Source: an uncultured Clostridia bacterium (lineage in GTDB: Bacteria; Bacillota; Clostridia; Oscillospirales; Ruminococcaceae). From it: a stretch of 64,000 bases of DNA. The notes below the pieces were generated by a model. It did not search any database. It worked only from the letters and a program-made list of their open reading frames with translations, and was not told the origin of the DNA. Shown one piece after another: positions 8,641 to 16,709 of this stretch (the stretch's first letter is position 1; every line of letters begins with the position of its first letter). Location: NCBI GenBank assembly GCA_947631575.1, contig CANRLW010000002.1, positions 62,001-126,000 of the forward strand, in the 5' to 3' direction. A program made the translations under genes and the position numbers.

Positions 8641-10359
8641 TTATTTCATCATTTGAGCTATAAGCTCCTTCAGGCGGCTTACGGCAGTTTCGGGAGCTAA
8701 TTTTTCCGAAAGAGACTTGTCGCGCGAAGAAAGCTCGTAAACGCCTTCGTCAAGATTTCTGGGACTTACGACAACTCTAAGCGGCACGCCGATAAGATCC
8801 GCGTCGGAGAACATAACTCCCGCTCTTACGTTTCTGTCATCGTAAATAACTTCTACTCCCGCGCTCTGAAGGTCGCTGTAGAGCTTGTCGGCGGCTGTCC
8901 TTACGCGCTCGTCGTCCGACCTAACCGCGCAGAGATGAACCTGCCAGGGAGCTATAGCCATAGGCCAGATAGGTCCATATTCATCGTGAGAGCTTTCTGC
9001 GACAGAGGCGGCGAGCCTTCCTACGCCTATTCCGTAGCAGCCCATTATGGGCGTCTGCTCGTTTCCGTCCTTATCGAGATAAGTCATCTTCATGGACTTT
9101 GTGTACTTTGTGCCAAGCTGGAAGATGTTTCCGACTTCAATTCCGCGAGAGATGTTTATTGCCTTTTTGCCACATTCGGGGCAAATGCCGCCGTCCGCTA
9201 TCTTTGCGAAATCGTGGTATTCGGCGTTAGGAACATCACGTTTCATATCAAGACCCGTGAGGTGATACTCATTTTTGTTCGCGCCGCAGGAGAGGTTGTT
9301 CGCGTTTTCAAGCGACGAATCGTAAAGCACGGTATATTCTCCGTTTACCTTTAAGTTTACGGGTCCTATATATCCCGCGCACAATCCGCATTCGTCCGTA
9401 ATAACGGCGGGGTGGATATCGCAGCCGAGGAAATTCGTGACCTTTGTTTCATTTATTTCAAGCTCGCCGCGAATGAAGATAACTATATAGCTGTCGTCGG
9501 AATTTTTCTGATATACGACCGCCTTGCAGCTCTTGTTAAGCGGCATTTTCAAAAATTCGCAGATGTCCTCTATAGTATGAATTTCGGGAGTATAAACCTC
9601 TTTAAGCTCCTCGGAGTTTTCGTCGCGAAGGTCTTCTACAATAGACTTTGCCGCCTCGACATTCGCTCTATAGCCGCATTCTTTGCAGATAGCTATGCTG
9701 TCCTCTCCAACGGGCGTAAGGAGCATAAACTCATGCGATACACTTCCGCCCATCATTCCGCTGTCGGACTTTACGGAGATGACATTTTTCGCTCCGCAGC
9801 GCTCATATATGCGCTCATAAGCCTTGTGAACGCGCGCGTAATACTCCTCTAAGTCCTCCTGCGAGGTGTGGAAAGAATATGCGTCTTTCATGGTGAACTC
9901 GCGCACTCTTATAAGACCGCCGCGCGGACGCGCCTCGTCACGGAATTTCGTCTGTATCTGGTAGATCATAAACGGATATTTGGAGTAGGAATTTGCGTAC
10001 TCTCTCACGAGCTGAACGGCTGCCTCTTCATGGGTCATACCCAAGACCATAGGCTGTTTATTTCTGTCGGTAAAGCGCAGAAGTTCGCTCCCTATGCTCG
10101 TATATCTGCCTGTTTCCTGCCAGAGAGATGCGGGCATAACTACGGGGAACATAACTTCCTGTCCGTCTACAGCATCCATTTCCTCGCGTATAATGCGCTC
10201 TATCTTGCTCGTTATTCTCTTCAGCGGAGGAAAACTCGAATATATACCGTTTGCGACATATTTTATGTACCCTCCTCTCACCATAAGCGCGTGGCTGTCT
10301 ATCTGACAGTCGGAGGGGCGCTCTTTAAATCTGTCGCCTATCATCTTATCAAGTTTCAT
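8641..10359 (-). CDS. proS: Prolyl-tRNA synthetase
   Basis: ProRS attaches proline to tRNA-Pro. The 572-aa length and the layout fit the bacterial type: a class II core with motif 1 near residues 45-90, motif 2 (TKFRDEARPRGGLIRVREFTMKD split around residues 133-155), an inserted YbaK-like editing domain at about 230-380, motif 3 (CYGIGVGR near 436), and a C-terminal anticodon-binding domain. The start follows AAAGGAG. It is the second gene of an operon headed by a TIM-barrel isomerase and continued by the LuxE/LuxC-like pair. No T-box leader is seen upstream of the operon. Confidence 0.96.
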   Translation of the reverse strand: MKLDKMIGDRFKERPSDCQIDSHALMVRGGYIKYVANGIYSSFPPLKRITSKIERIIREEMDAVDGQEVMFPVVMPASLWQETGRYTSIGSELLRFTDRNKQPMVLGMTHEEAAVQLVREYANSYSKYPFMIYQIQTKFRDEARPRGGLIRVREFTMKDAYSFHTSQEDLEEYYARVHKAYERIYERCGAKNVISVKSDSGMMGGSVSHEFMLLTPVGEDSIAICKECGYRANVEAAKSIVEDLRDENSEELKEVYTPEIHTIEDICEFLKMPLNKSCKAVVYQKNSDDSYIVIFIRGELEINETKVTNFLGCDIHPAVITDECGLCAGYIGPVNLKVNGEYTVLYDSSLENANNLSCGANKNEYHLTGLDMKRDVPNAEYHDFAKIADGGICPECGKKAINISRGIEVGNIFQLGTKYTKSMKMTYLDKDGNEQTPIMGCYGIGVGRLAASVAESSHDEYGPIWPMAIAPWQVHLCAVRSDDERVRTAADKLYSDLQSAGVEVIYDDRNVRAGVMFSDADLIGVPLRVVVSPRNLDEGVYELSSRDKSLSEKLAPETAVSRLKELIAQMMK

Positions 10360-10373
10360 TTTTTATCTCCTTT

Positions 10374-11171
10374 TTATTTTATTTTTTCAACCATTTCGGC
10401 AATTTCACATAACCTGTCCGCCGACGTCTTAAGCTCGGAAAAATCACCGTAATTTCTCCTGTAAAGCTCAACAATAAGATTTCCGTCAAAGCCGTTCGCA
10501 ACAAGCTCTCTCAAAAGATTTTCAAAATCATACTTCCCCGCCCCTATTGCTAAACAATCGCGCTCGCCGTCTGCATCGCTCATATGACAGTGAACTATAT
10601 TATTTCCCAGAGCTTTTACATACTCGACCGGTTCTTCGTGACTTCTGCGAGCCTGTTTTAGATCGAGGACAAACTTCGCCTTGTCGCCAAGCTCCCTTTT
10701 CATCATCTTTAAAAACTCTAATCTTCCGCTAAGGCAATAGCTGACGTTTTCCTGTGCTACTGTTACGCCGTATTCCCTGCCTGCGTCGGACAGCATTTCA
10801 AACTGCTTTATATAATGACTTTCCGTGCATTTAGAGCTCGATATTGCCCCATGCAGCACAAATATTTTCGCTCCGAGCTTTTTCATGCTTTCAAAAAAGC
10901 CCCTGTAAAGCGTCATCATTTCTTCTATGCGCCTGTCATAATCGGAAAACAAAAACACGCTTTCCATAGGAGAAGAGAACGGGTGGAACGACGTTATACA
11001 AACGCCGTATTCCTTCTGCATTTCGTTTATAAGTGAAACGCACGGTTCTTGTCCCTCGCAGGTGCTGTTTGCAAAAACCTCTATGGTATTTACGCCCATT
11101 TCGCAAAGTGTTCTGAAAGCGTCCTCAATATGCAGCGGATAGAGCGACGCGGTCGAAACACCGATTTTCAT
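10374..11171 (-). CDS. Sugar-phosphate isomerase/epimerase-like TIM barrel
   Basis: A 265-aa protein of the xylose isomerase-like AP_endonuc_2 family. Metal-ligand and barrel motifs are visible: GVNTIEVF near residue 27, ITSFHPF near 57, FVLHGA near 101, VAQENVSYCLSG near 137-148, FVLDLKQA near 168, VHCHMSDADGERDCL near 188-202, and LIVELYRR near 235. Members act on sugars, inositols or hydroxypyruvate; the substrate here cannot be told. I chose ATG 11171 because GAGGTG lies six bases upstream; a GTG three codons earlier overlaps that ribosome site. It is the first gene of the proS operon. Confidence 0.8.
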   Translation of the reverse strand: MKIGVSTASLYPLHIEDAFRTLCEMGVNTIEVFANSTCEGQEPCVSLINEMQKEYGVCITSFHPFSSPMESVFLFSDYDRRIEEMMTLYRGFFESMKKLGAKIFVLHGAISSSKCTESHYIKQFEMLSDAGREYGVTVAQENVSYCLSGRLEFLKMMKRELGDKAKFVLDLKQARRSHEEPVEYVKALGNNIVHCHMSDADGERDCLAIGAGKYDFENLLRELVANGFDGNLIVELYRRNYGDFSELKTSADRLCEIAEMVEKIK

Positions 11172-11197
11172 AAATTTCACCTCACATAACTCTTATC

Positions 11198-11226
11198 ATT
11201 ATACCACTATTTCTTATAAATTTCAA
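11198..11226 (-). promoter_or_regulatory. Promoter of the isomerase-proS-luxEC operon
   Basis: On the minus strand, TTGAAA (11226-11221), a 17-bp spacer and TATAAT (11203-11198) lie about 20 bases before the ribosome site of the isomerase gene. It is the only good promoter upstream of this run of four closely spaced genes. Confidence 0.75.
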
Positions 11227-11294
11227 TAGAATATTTTATTAAATTATGATAACAATAAAAACACTGTTATTTCCGAAAAGGAGTTTTATTATTT

Positions 11295-11972
11295 ATGGCG
11301 ATCGTACTTATAAGAGCGGTAGTTCTCTATATTGTTATAACATTTTCTCTAAGGCTTATGGGCAAAAGACAGCTCGGAGAGCTACAGCCCTCCGAGCTTG
11401 TGGTTACAATTCTTATTTCAAACATTGCGGCTATTCCTGTTGAGGACATAAGCGTTCCCATGATAATGGGGATCGTGCCTATTCTTACGCTCGTTTGTCT
11501 TGATGTGGTGATGTCGGGAGTTATGCTGAAATCCGCGAAGATAAGAAAGCTCATGATAGGAAGTCCCCGAATAATCATAAGTGAAGGGAAAATTCTCCAA
11601 AAAGAAATGAAACGACTTCGTTATTCGGTAGACGACCTTACGGAGGCTATGCGAAATCAGCAGATATTCGACATAAGCGAGATACAGTATGCGATAGTTG
11701 AAACAAACGGAAAGATAAACTTTCTTCTGAAAAAAGACTACCAGCCTGCCGAAAAGCAAGACATAAAAGCGGGCGGCTCGACAAATGATCCTCCGTCGGT
11801 CATAATACGCGACGGTATCCGCGACCGCGACCAGCTTAAAATTATAGCTCTCGGAGAAGACTGGCTAACGAAAATACTGAGGGAAAACGGGATAAGCGAA
11901 AGTCGGATATTTCTTATGACTGCCGACAAAAACGGGAACTACGACATTGTTGAAAAGGAGAAGGACAAATGA
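11295..11972 (+). CDS. YetF/DUF421-family membrane protein
   Basis: The 225-aa protein has hydrophobic segments near residues 1-20, 38-55 and 58-80, followed by a soluble C-terminal domain; this is the DUF421/YetF arrangement. The signature FSLRLMGKRQLGELQPSELVV (split near residues 16-36) is clear. Several DUF421 proteins of spore formers sit in the spore inner membrane and affect germination or spore resistance; that role is by family association. It overlaps the next gene by four bases (ATGA), so the two are translated together. Confidence 0.85.
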   Translation: MAIVLIRAVVLYIVITFSLRLMGKRQLGELQPSELVVTILISNIAAIPVEDISVPMIMGIVPILTLVCLDVVMSGVMLKSAKIRKLMIGSPRIIISEGKILQKEMKRLRYSVDDLTEAMRNQQIFDISEIQYAIVETNGKINFLLKKDYQPAEKQDIKAGGSTNDPPSVIIRDGIRDRDQLKIIALGEDWLTKILRENGISESRIFLMTADKNGNYDIVEKEKDK

Positions 11973-12346
11973 AACGCATTGTATTAAGCTCTGTCATTTT
12001 AGCGATTATGTTCGTAGGTTGTTTTTATTCGGTAAAGGTAACGTGCGATTTTACTGACAAGCTGATAAACCAGATCCACGAAATTGAAGAAAACTATGAA
12101 AATGGCAACAACGAGCGCGCCGAAAGCGGTGCTGAACAACTGAAAGAAGAATGGGAAAAATTCGTCGACCGCTCGATATTGATAAACGACCTCGGTCACG
12201 CCGTTGAAATCACTTCGTCAATTGCCGAAATACAATCATTTGCCGAGGACAAGGACGACGAAATTTACGCCTCCTGCGACAGAGCAAAAGCACAGATAGA
12301 TATGTTCAGGGATATGCAGGTGCCGTCTATCTGGAAGATATTATAG
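11969..12346 (+). CDS. DUF4363-like small membrane-anchored protein
   Basis: A 125-aa protein with an N-terminal hydrophobic segment (about residues 5-20) that may be a signal anchor, followed by an acidic, mostly helical domain (HEIEENYENGNNERA and the segments after it). This size, order and position directly after a YetF/DUF421 gene match the DUF4363 proteins seen with YetF in sporulating Clostridia. Its start overlaps the YetF stop by four bases. No catalytic motif is seen. It ends 17 bases before the convergent C-terminal piece of the split LysM-GH18 gene. Confidence 0.65.
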   Translation: MKRIVLSSVILAIMFVGCFYSVKVTCDFTDKLINQIHEIEENYENGNNERAESGAEQLKEEWEKFVDRSILINDLGHAVEITSSIAEIQSFAEDKDDEIYASCDRAKAQIDMFRDMQVPSIWKIL

Positions 12347-12362
12347 CGAGCTGTACAGCCTG

Positions 12363-12803
12363 TTACAGCTTAGCGACTTCAAAAGCATTCAGCGCGATAA
12401 GCCTGTTCGGAACATAACAGCGGTTTATTGTCCACCAGCTTGCTCCCGCAAGGTCGAACTCATCTACAAGTCCGAGCTTTGCGGTTATACTGCGCGGGTC
12501 GTCAAACCAAATGACCTTTCTGACGCCGTTGTTGGTATAATAAAAATACGGCGTTTGCGTTTTTTCATCATAAAGTATCTCGGCATTATTTGCTATGGCT
12601 ATTTCCGTAGCCTCGGTAAAGCCTATGCTCCTTGCGGCTGTGCCGCGCATATAAGGGAGCGTCCATTCATAGCCGTAATTCGGCATTCCCATTATTATTT
12701 TCTGTGAGGGTATTTCACTAACCGCATAGCTTAACACTTTCCTTACTTCATCTATCGGCTGGACGGACATGGGAGCGCTATAGGTATAGCCCCATTCATA
12801 CGT
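12363..12803 (-). pseudogene. C-terminal part of the split LysM-GH18 spore hydrolase
   Basis: This is the 3' piece of a gene whose 5' piece lies at 16710-17564. It encodes the end of the glycoside hydrolase family 18 barrel: TYEWGYTYSAPMSVQPIDEVRKVL directly after the junction, then PSQKIIMGMPNYGYEW, KVIWFDDPRS and GASWWTIN, all typical of SleL/YaaH. As it stands the frame begins inside the element after a stop codon and has no start with a ribosome site, so it is not expected to be made unless the element is excised. The junction core cattcatacgt is at 12793-12803. Joining at this core to the 5' piece gives an intact 423-aa protein, so this may be a split gene rather than a dead one. Confidence 0.9.
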
Positions 12804-12837
12804 ATAAATATGATAACAATAAAGTCAACTTGTTTCT

Positions 12838-14403
12838 TTAATTCTTTTCGGGCAGGCGCAAAAACACTCCGAGATTAAAGCTGTCGGGAGACTGTCTGCG
12901 GTTTTCTTCGGCGTTCTTTTCATAGACTATTCGCGCGAAAACAGATTTCAGCAGCCTGTTCTTCCCTTCTATGTCAATATCGCCGTATATCTCCGTCAGA
13001 CGTCCTACAGCGGGAATTGACCTGTTTTCCGGGCGCTTGTTCATAAGCAGCAGCTCCGAGCTTTGCAGGGCTATTTTTTCTTCAAGTTCCGATATACGTT
13101 CTCCAACTTCTTTAAGACGCTGTTTGAAGGTTTTTTCGTCATATATTCCCCGCTCAAAATAATCGTATATATTTTCAAGCTGTAAACGGTATTCGGAAAT
13201 TTTCGACTTCATTTCTAAGACAGTATCTTCAATTTCGCTGTTCAGCCCTGTATGCTCCGAGGCTGTTTTTTTTATGCAATATCCGCCCATATAGACGTTA
13301 AGTATTTCAAGCAGCCGTTTTTCAACAGGCTCAAGCGGCGCGGAAACGCATTTACAGCCCGCAGTATTGCAGGCAATATACGCTCTTTTTCCGCCCTCAG
13401 CAGAACGATAGGTCATCAAGTGTCCGCATTTCGCGCAGTATATAAGCCCCGCCAAAGGATTTTTCAGAGTCGTTTTGTATTTTACGGGCGCATGGCTGTT
13501 TTGTGATATAAGCTGCTGAGCCTTGTAAAATAATTCTTCGGAAACTATCGGCTCATGACGACCGTTTGAAATAATAGCGTCCTTTGCCGTTTGGCGCGTT
13601 TTCTTTTTTACTCCGTCAGGGGTTATCTGCTTTTTTACCTTTCTGTATCCGTATCTTATCTTTCCGATATACACAGGATTTGTCAGAATGTTTCTTATGC
13701 CGAATGATGTCCAGTGTTCGCTCTTTCCCTGCGGAAGAATACAAAGCTCGTTTAAGCGCTTTGCAATGGCTTTAAATCCGAGGCGCTTTCTTATACCGTT
13801 TATTTCCGTTCCGTATACATACCACTCAAAAACAGCACGGACTATTCTTGCCTGTTCTTCTACTATTTCAAGCGAGAATCCTTTTTCGTTTTCAAGTTTC
13901 ACTTTTTTATAACCAAACGGCGCTATGCTCCCCAGAAACTTTCCCTCTTTTGCAGATGCCTCGCGTCCTCGGACAAGGCGGCGGTTTGTCACGGTAAATT
14001 CGCGCCGCGCCATAAACAATCCGAACTCAAAATATTCTTCGTCAAACTCGTTTGTCGGGTCATAGATTTTTAACGGGGTGATTATCTTTGTTCCCGACGC
14101 TCTGAACGTCTGCGCTACAAGACCTTGGTCCATTGTATCGCCGCGCGCAAGTCGCTCTATCTCCATTACAAGCACGCCTTCCCAAACTCCCGCGCCGACC
14201 TCGGACAAAAGTTTTTTCATTTGTGGGCGTGCTGAAATTGTCTCGCCCGACACTATTTCCTCATAAACTGCACCGACCGTTATGTTCATCTTTTGTGCAA
14301 GCTCAAGCAGAGCGGTCTTGTGCCGCAAAAGCGTTTCTCCCCCGCCGTGCGCCTCGGTTTCGATATCGGCGCGGGATTTTCTAAGGTATATTGCACAGAA
14401 CAT
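12838..14403 (-). CDS. Large serine recombinase
   Basis: The 521-aa protein is a large serine integrase that would cut and rejoin the att cores flanking the element. The N-terminal catalytic domain (about residues 1-145) has the nucleophile Ser10 in AIYLRKSRAD and the arginine-rich MEIERLARGD near 80-89. A Recombinase domain follows (SIAPFGYKKV near 167, then ILTNPVYIGKIRYG). A zinc ribbon of two Cys pairs (CAKC, then CNTAGCKC) lies near 318-350, and a coiled coil (ENIYDYFERGIYDEKTFKQR region) near 385-445. The start has GAGGTG seven bases upstream. Orientation is inward, at the end nearest the 3' half of the interrupted gene. SpoIVCA, which excises skin from sigK in Bacillus, belongs to the same family. 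Confidence 0.95.
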   Translation of the reverse strand: MFCAIYLRKSRADIETEAHGGGETLLRHKTALLELAQKMNITVGAVYEEIVSGETISARPQMKKLLSEVGAGVWEGVLVMEIERLARGDTMDQGLVAQTFRASGTKIITPLKIYDPTNEFDEEYFEFGLFMARREFTVTNRRLVRGREASAKEGKFLGSIAPFGYKKVKLENEKGFSLEIVEEQARIVRAVFEWYVYGTEINGIRKRLGFKAIAKRLNELCILPQGKSEHWTSFGIRNILTNPVYIGKIRYGYRKVKKQITPDGVKKKTRQTAKDAIISNGRHEPIVSEELFYKAQQLISQNSHAPVKYKTTLKNPLAGLIYCAKCGHLMTYRSAEGGKRAYIACNTAGCKCVSAPLEPVEKRLLEILNVYMGGYCIKKTASEHTGLNSEIEDTVLEMKSKISEYRLQLENIYDYFERGIYDEKTFKQRLKEVGERISELEEKIALQSSELLLMNKRPENRSIPAVGRLTEIYGDIDIEGKNRLLKSVFARIVYEKNAEENRRQSPDSFNLGVFLRLPEKN

Positions 14404-14456
14404 AATTACACCTCGTTTTTAAGATAGTGTTAAATTATATTCGGTACATAGCTTGT

Positions 14457-14497
14457 AAAAAAACTGCCGCCGTACCTTAAAACAGGAGCGGCGGCAG
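14457..14497 (-). terminator. Terminator after the Ser-rich lipoprotein gene
   Basis: Read on the minus strand, ctgccgccg pairs with cggcggcag (14497-14489 with 14472-14464, nine pairs) and is followed by seven T. It separates the lipoprotein transcript from the recombinase gene, which therefore probably has its own promoter. Confidence 0.85.
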
Positions 14498-14516
14498 AGT
14501 TATGTTTATAAAAGCA

Positions 14517-15395
14517 TTATGGATTACAAATCTTGCAAGGGCTATAGCCTTGTGCTATTGCGCTTTCGCGGCTGTCACAAGTGCCGTAATTTTCAGGCTT
14601 TATCTTCTTTACGGAACTGCAATCGGGACGGTGGAACTTCTTTGTAGAAGTGTTAAGAACGTATGTACCGGTGGTCGGATTTTCCGTAGGAATACTGCTT
14701 GAAGAGGGAGATTTGTCGGGAACTGAAGAACTGTTCGGCTTTGAAGAACTTGCGGCTTTTGAAGAACTTGAAGATTTTGAGGAGCTTGGGGCTTTTGATG
14801 AACTAGCAGGAACGGAAGAGCTTTCGGGAATGGAAGAACTTTTTACCGAAGAACTGCTGCTTGTTTCATTTTCGGAAAACTCCAAAGAGCTCGACTGCTC
14901 GGGTTCGCTTTGCTGAGAACTAAATTCACTTTCAGAAGGAATTTCGTTTCTCTCGGGCAATGTACCGTAAGACGTATGGTCAACTGCAATAAGCGAACAA
15001 TTTTTCAGGGTGACTAATTCCGTAGAAAAAGAATCGAGCTTTCCGTTTATTATAACAATGTCATTTACGCTCACGCCGTCAAGGTCATGTAAACTTCCGA
15101 ATATGCAAACTACCCTGTCTTTCTTGTCCTGATGACCGAACAACAATCCGATATTAAAGATTATACTGTTTGAATAAAGGTCGTCTTTCTCTTGTATAAT
15201 GCCGAATAAAGTCAAGGATTCGCCGCTGTCGTGGGGACTTCCGTCCTGAAACAAACTGTAAAAATCATAAAGATTATAAATGTTTTCATCTGTAGGGTTT
15301 CCGCTTTGTTGCTTATAATCAGGAGTTGAACCGTCTGTGCACCCGCAGAGCAGGACAGCGCAAAGCAAGACCGAGAAGAACACCTTCCACTTCAT
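14517..15395 (-). CDS. Element-borne lipoprotein with OB-fold-like and Cys/His C-terminal domains
   Basis: The 292-aa protein has a lipobox (LLCGC, Cys19). Residues of about 40-150 read like an OB-fold domain of the tRNA_anti-like type (LTLFGIIQEKDD, then VSVNDIVIINGKLDSF). A linker of about 85 residues made almost only of Ser, Pro, Ala and Lys follows. The last 45 residues (KKFHRPDCSSV, CDSRESAIAQGYSPCKIC) match the small Cys/His module related to the Ada metal-binding fold that is found at the end of many secreted thermonuclease-like proteins. No catalytic residues are seen. It is cargo of the serine-recombinase element; why a sporulation-linked element would carry an exported protein is unknown. 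Confidence 0.75.
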   Translation of the reverse strand: MKWKVFFSVLLCAVLLCGCTDGSTPDYKQQSGNPTDENIYNLYDFYSLFQDGSPHDSGESLTLFGIIQEKDDLYSNSIIFNIGLLFGHQDKKDRVVCIFGSLHDLDGVSVNDIVIINGKLDSFSTELVTLKNCSLIAVDHTSYGTLPERNEIPSESEFSSQQSEPEQSSSLEFSENETSSSSSVKSSSIPESSSVPASSSKAPSSSKSSSSSKAASSSKPNSSSVPDKSPSSSSIPTENPTTGTYVLNTSTKKFHRPDCSSVKKIKPENYGTCDSRESAIAQGYSPCKICNP

Positions 15396-15495
15396 TATAC
15401 TTTATTCTCCTTTAACTTTTGTTTTCCGAACAATTTTTCATAGCAGGTAAATTTCAGAGCTTTAGGCGAATAGAAATAAACCGAGGTGATATAAA

Positions 15496-15705
15496 ATGCC
15501 GCGTATAACTCCGAAAGAAATCATTGAAACAACTCCGAATATTATAAGGCGCATATATGACGAAAACGGCAGGGAAACAGGTTTTATTGCCGATAATTTC
15601 GCCGTTTGCACAGATGAGGAGATAGAGGATATATTAAAGCAAATAGGAAAGCTGTGGGGAAATTCTTGCACGGGCAATGATGAAAAAGATGAGAGGGGTT
15701 ATTAA
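15496..15705 (+). CDS. Small 69-aa protein of the recombinase element
   Basis: I do not recognise this protein. It begins at ATG 15496 after GAGGTG (spacing seven), is 69 aa and has an ordinary mixed composition (PKEIIETTPNIIRRIYDENG, FIADNFAVCTDEEIEDILKQ) that suggests a small helical folded protein with an acidic tail. It is the only gene of the element on the plus strand and lies between the two lipoprotein genes, with 11 bases to the convergent one. Large serine recombinases often need a small directionality factor for excision, and such factors have no common sequence; this gene is the only candidate of that size in the element. That role is speculation. Confidence 0.55.
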   Translation: MPRITPKEIIETTPNIIRRIYDENGRETGFIADNFAVCTDEEIEDILKQIGKLWGNSCTGNDEKDERGY

Positions 15706-15716
15706 AACATTCGCTT

Positions 15717-16589
15717 TTATTCAAATGAAACAAGCGTCGCTGTTAAAGTCCCGCCGGGACCGGTCTGATATTTATATTTTAAATCTTTTATTTTTATTTT
15801 TAATTTCGCGAATTCTCCTCTTTCAACTACTCCCGAAAAATCATCAGCCATTTCTTCATAATTTCCGAGCCTTATTTGCACATAATCTCCGAGAAACGCT
15901 AATTTGGATCTTTCATCTATCCACCAACTTCCTACGAAGTCAAATTCGCCCATAGGAGCAGGAAAATTAGTTGATTTAGTAGAATCTATAAAGAAGAAAA
16001 TTTCGTCCTGAAAACTGCCATAAACATCCTCCGGGACACGGTATACTATACCCTCAAGCGTAAGCTCTCCCTCAAATTCTATGTGAGATTGACAATAGTC
16101 TCCATGATAGATATAAATATCCGCACTTTTTACGGTAAGACCGTTTTTGAGCTTATCGCCCGCTTTTACTTTAAAAAATCCGTCAGCTTTTTGCCCACGA
16201 TCAAAGTCAACGCTGAATTTCATAGTATCCCAATTTATAAGATCAGGGTCATCAAATGTACTATAGAAAATCGGCTTTGTATAACGGATATATGATTGTT
16301 CAAACTTATACATTTCATCTTCTATAAGTTCCCCGTCAGTAATATTCAGAATCTCACCGTTGGGCGCTTTAAAAGAATTTTCATCTAGTTCTTCGGGCGG
16401 GTTTTCCGCAGGGGAGCTGCTTTCTTCAGACGAAGAATTTTCTGGTTCTGAAGAACTCTCTGATTTTGAAGAAACAGAAGAGCTTGAAGAGCCGGAGCTG
16501 CTGTTCATGTCGGAGCTGTTTTCATTGGTCGTGTCGCAGGCGGAAAGTAAAAGGGCGCTAAGCAAAGAAATAGCAATAAATTTTTTCAT
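15717..16589 (-). CDS. Element-borne Ser/Glu-rich lipoprotein
   Basis: A 290-aa lipoprotein with lipobox LLSAC (Cys18), a low-complexity linker of Ser and Glu (about residues 20-75), and a globular domain of about 210 residues rich in beta-prone segments (SADIYIYHGDYCQSHIEFEG, VYRVPEDVYGSFQDEIFFF). I recognise no family. The same plan, lipobox then Ser-rich linker then folded domain, is used by the neighbouring lipoprotein at 14517-15395, so the element seems to specialise in exported cargo. The gene starts about 130 bases from the right core of the element and has a clear ribosome site (AAGGAGTG). Confidence 0.7.
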   Translation of the reverse strand: MKKFIAISLLSALLLSACDTTNENSSDMNSSSGSSSSSVSSKSESSSEPENSSSEESSSPAENPPEELDENSFKAPNGEILNITDGELIEDEMYKFEQSYIRYTKPIFYSTFDDPDLINWDTMKFSVDFDRGQKADGFFKVKAGDKLKNGLTVKSADIYIYHGDYCQSHIEFEGELTLEGIVYRVPEDVYGSFQDEIFFFIDSTKSTNFPAPMGEFDFVGSWWIDERSKLAFLGDYVQIRLGNYEEMADDFSGVVERGEFAKLKIKIKDLKYKYQTGPGGTLTATLVSFE

Positions 16590-16709
16590 AGTGTAACACT
16601 CCTTTTTTAATTTTTAGGACAGTTTATCCTTATCCAAATTATAGCATAATGTTTTATAAAAATCTATATTTCTTACAAAATTGTAAATAATTTTTATGCT
16701 CTTTTTTTA

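Noticed and set aside
11245..11259. 15-bp match (tatgataacaataaa) between the YetF leader and the inner left end of the recombinase element (12809-12823)
   Set aside because: It is AT-rich, lacks the 11-bp core next to it at 11.2 kb, and has no matching partner arm. Chance is the simplest explanation, though an old att-like trace cannot be excluded.
14650..14916. Glu/Leu-rich open frame opposite the Ser-rich lipoprotein linker
   Set aside because: It is the antisense shadow of the Ser codons in the lipoprotein gene. A similar shadow occurs at 16360-16596.
12838..16589. Prophage or conjugative element
   Set aside because: Apart from the recombinase there are no capsid, tail, lysis, replication, relaxase or transfer genes, and the element is under 4 kb.
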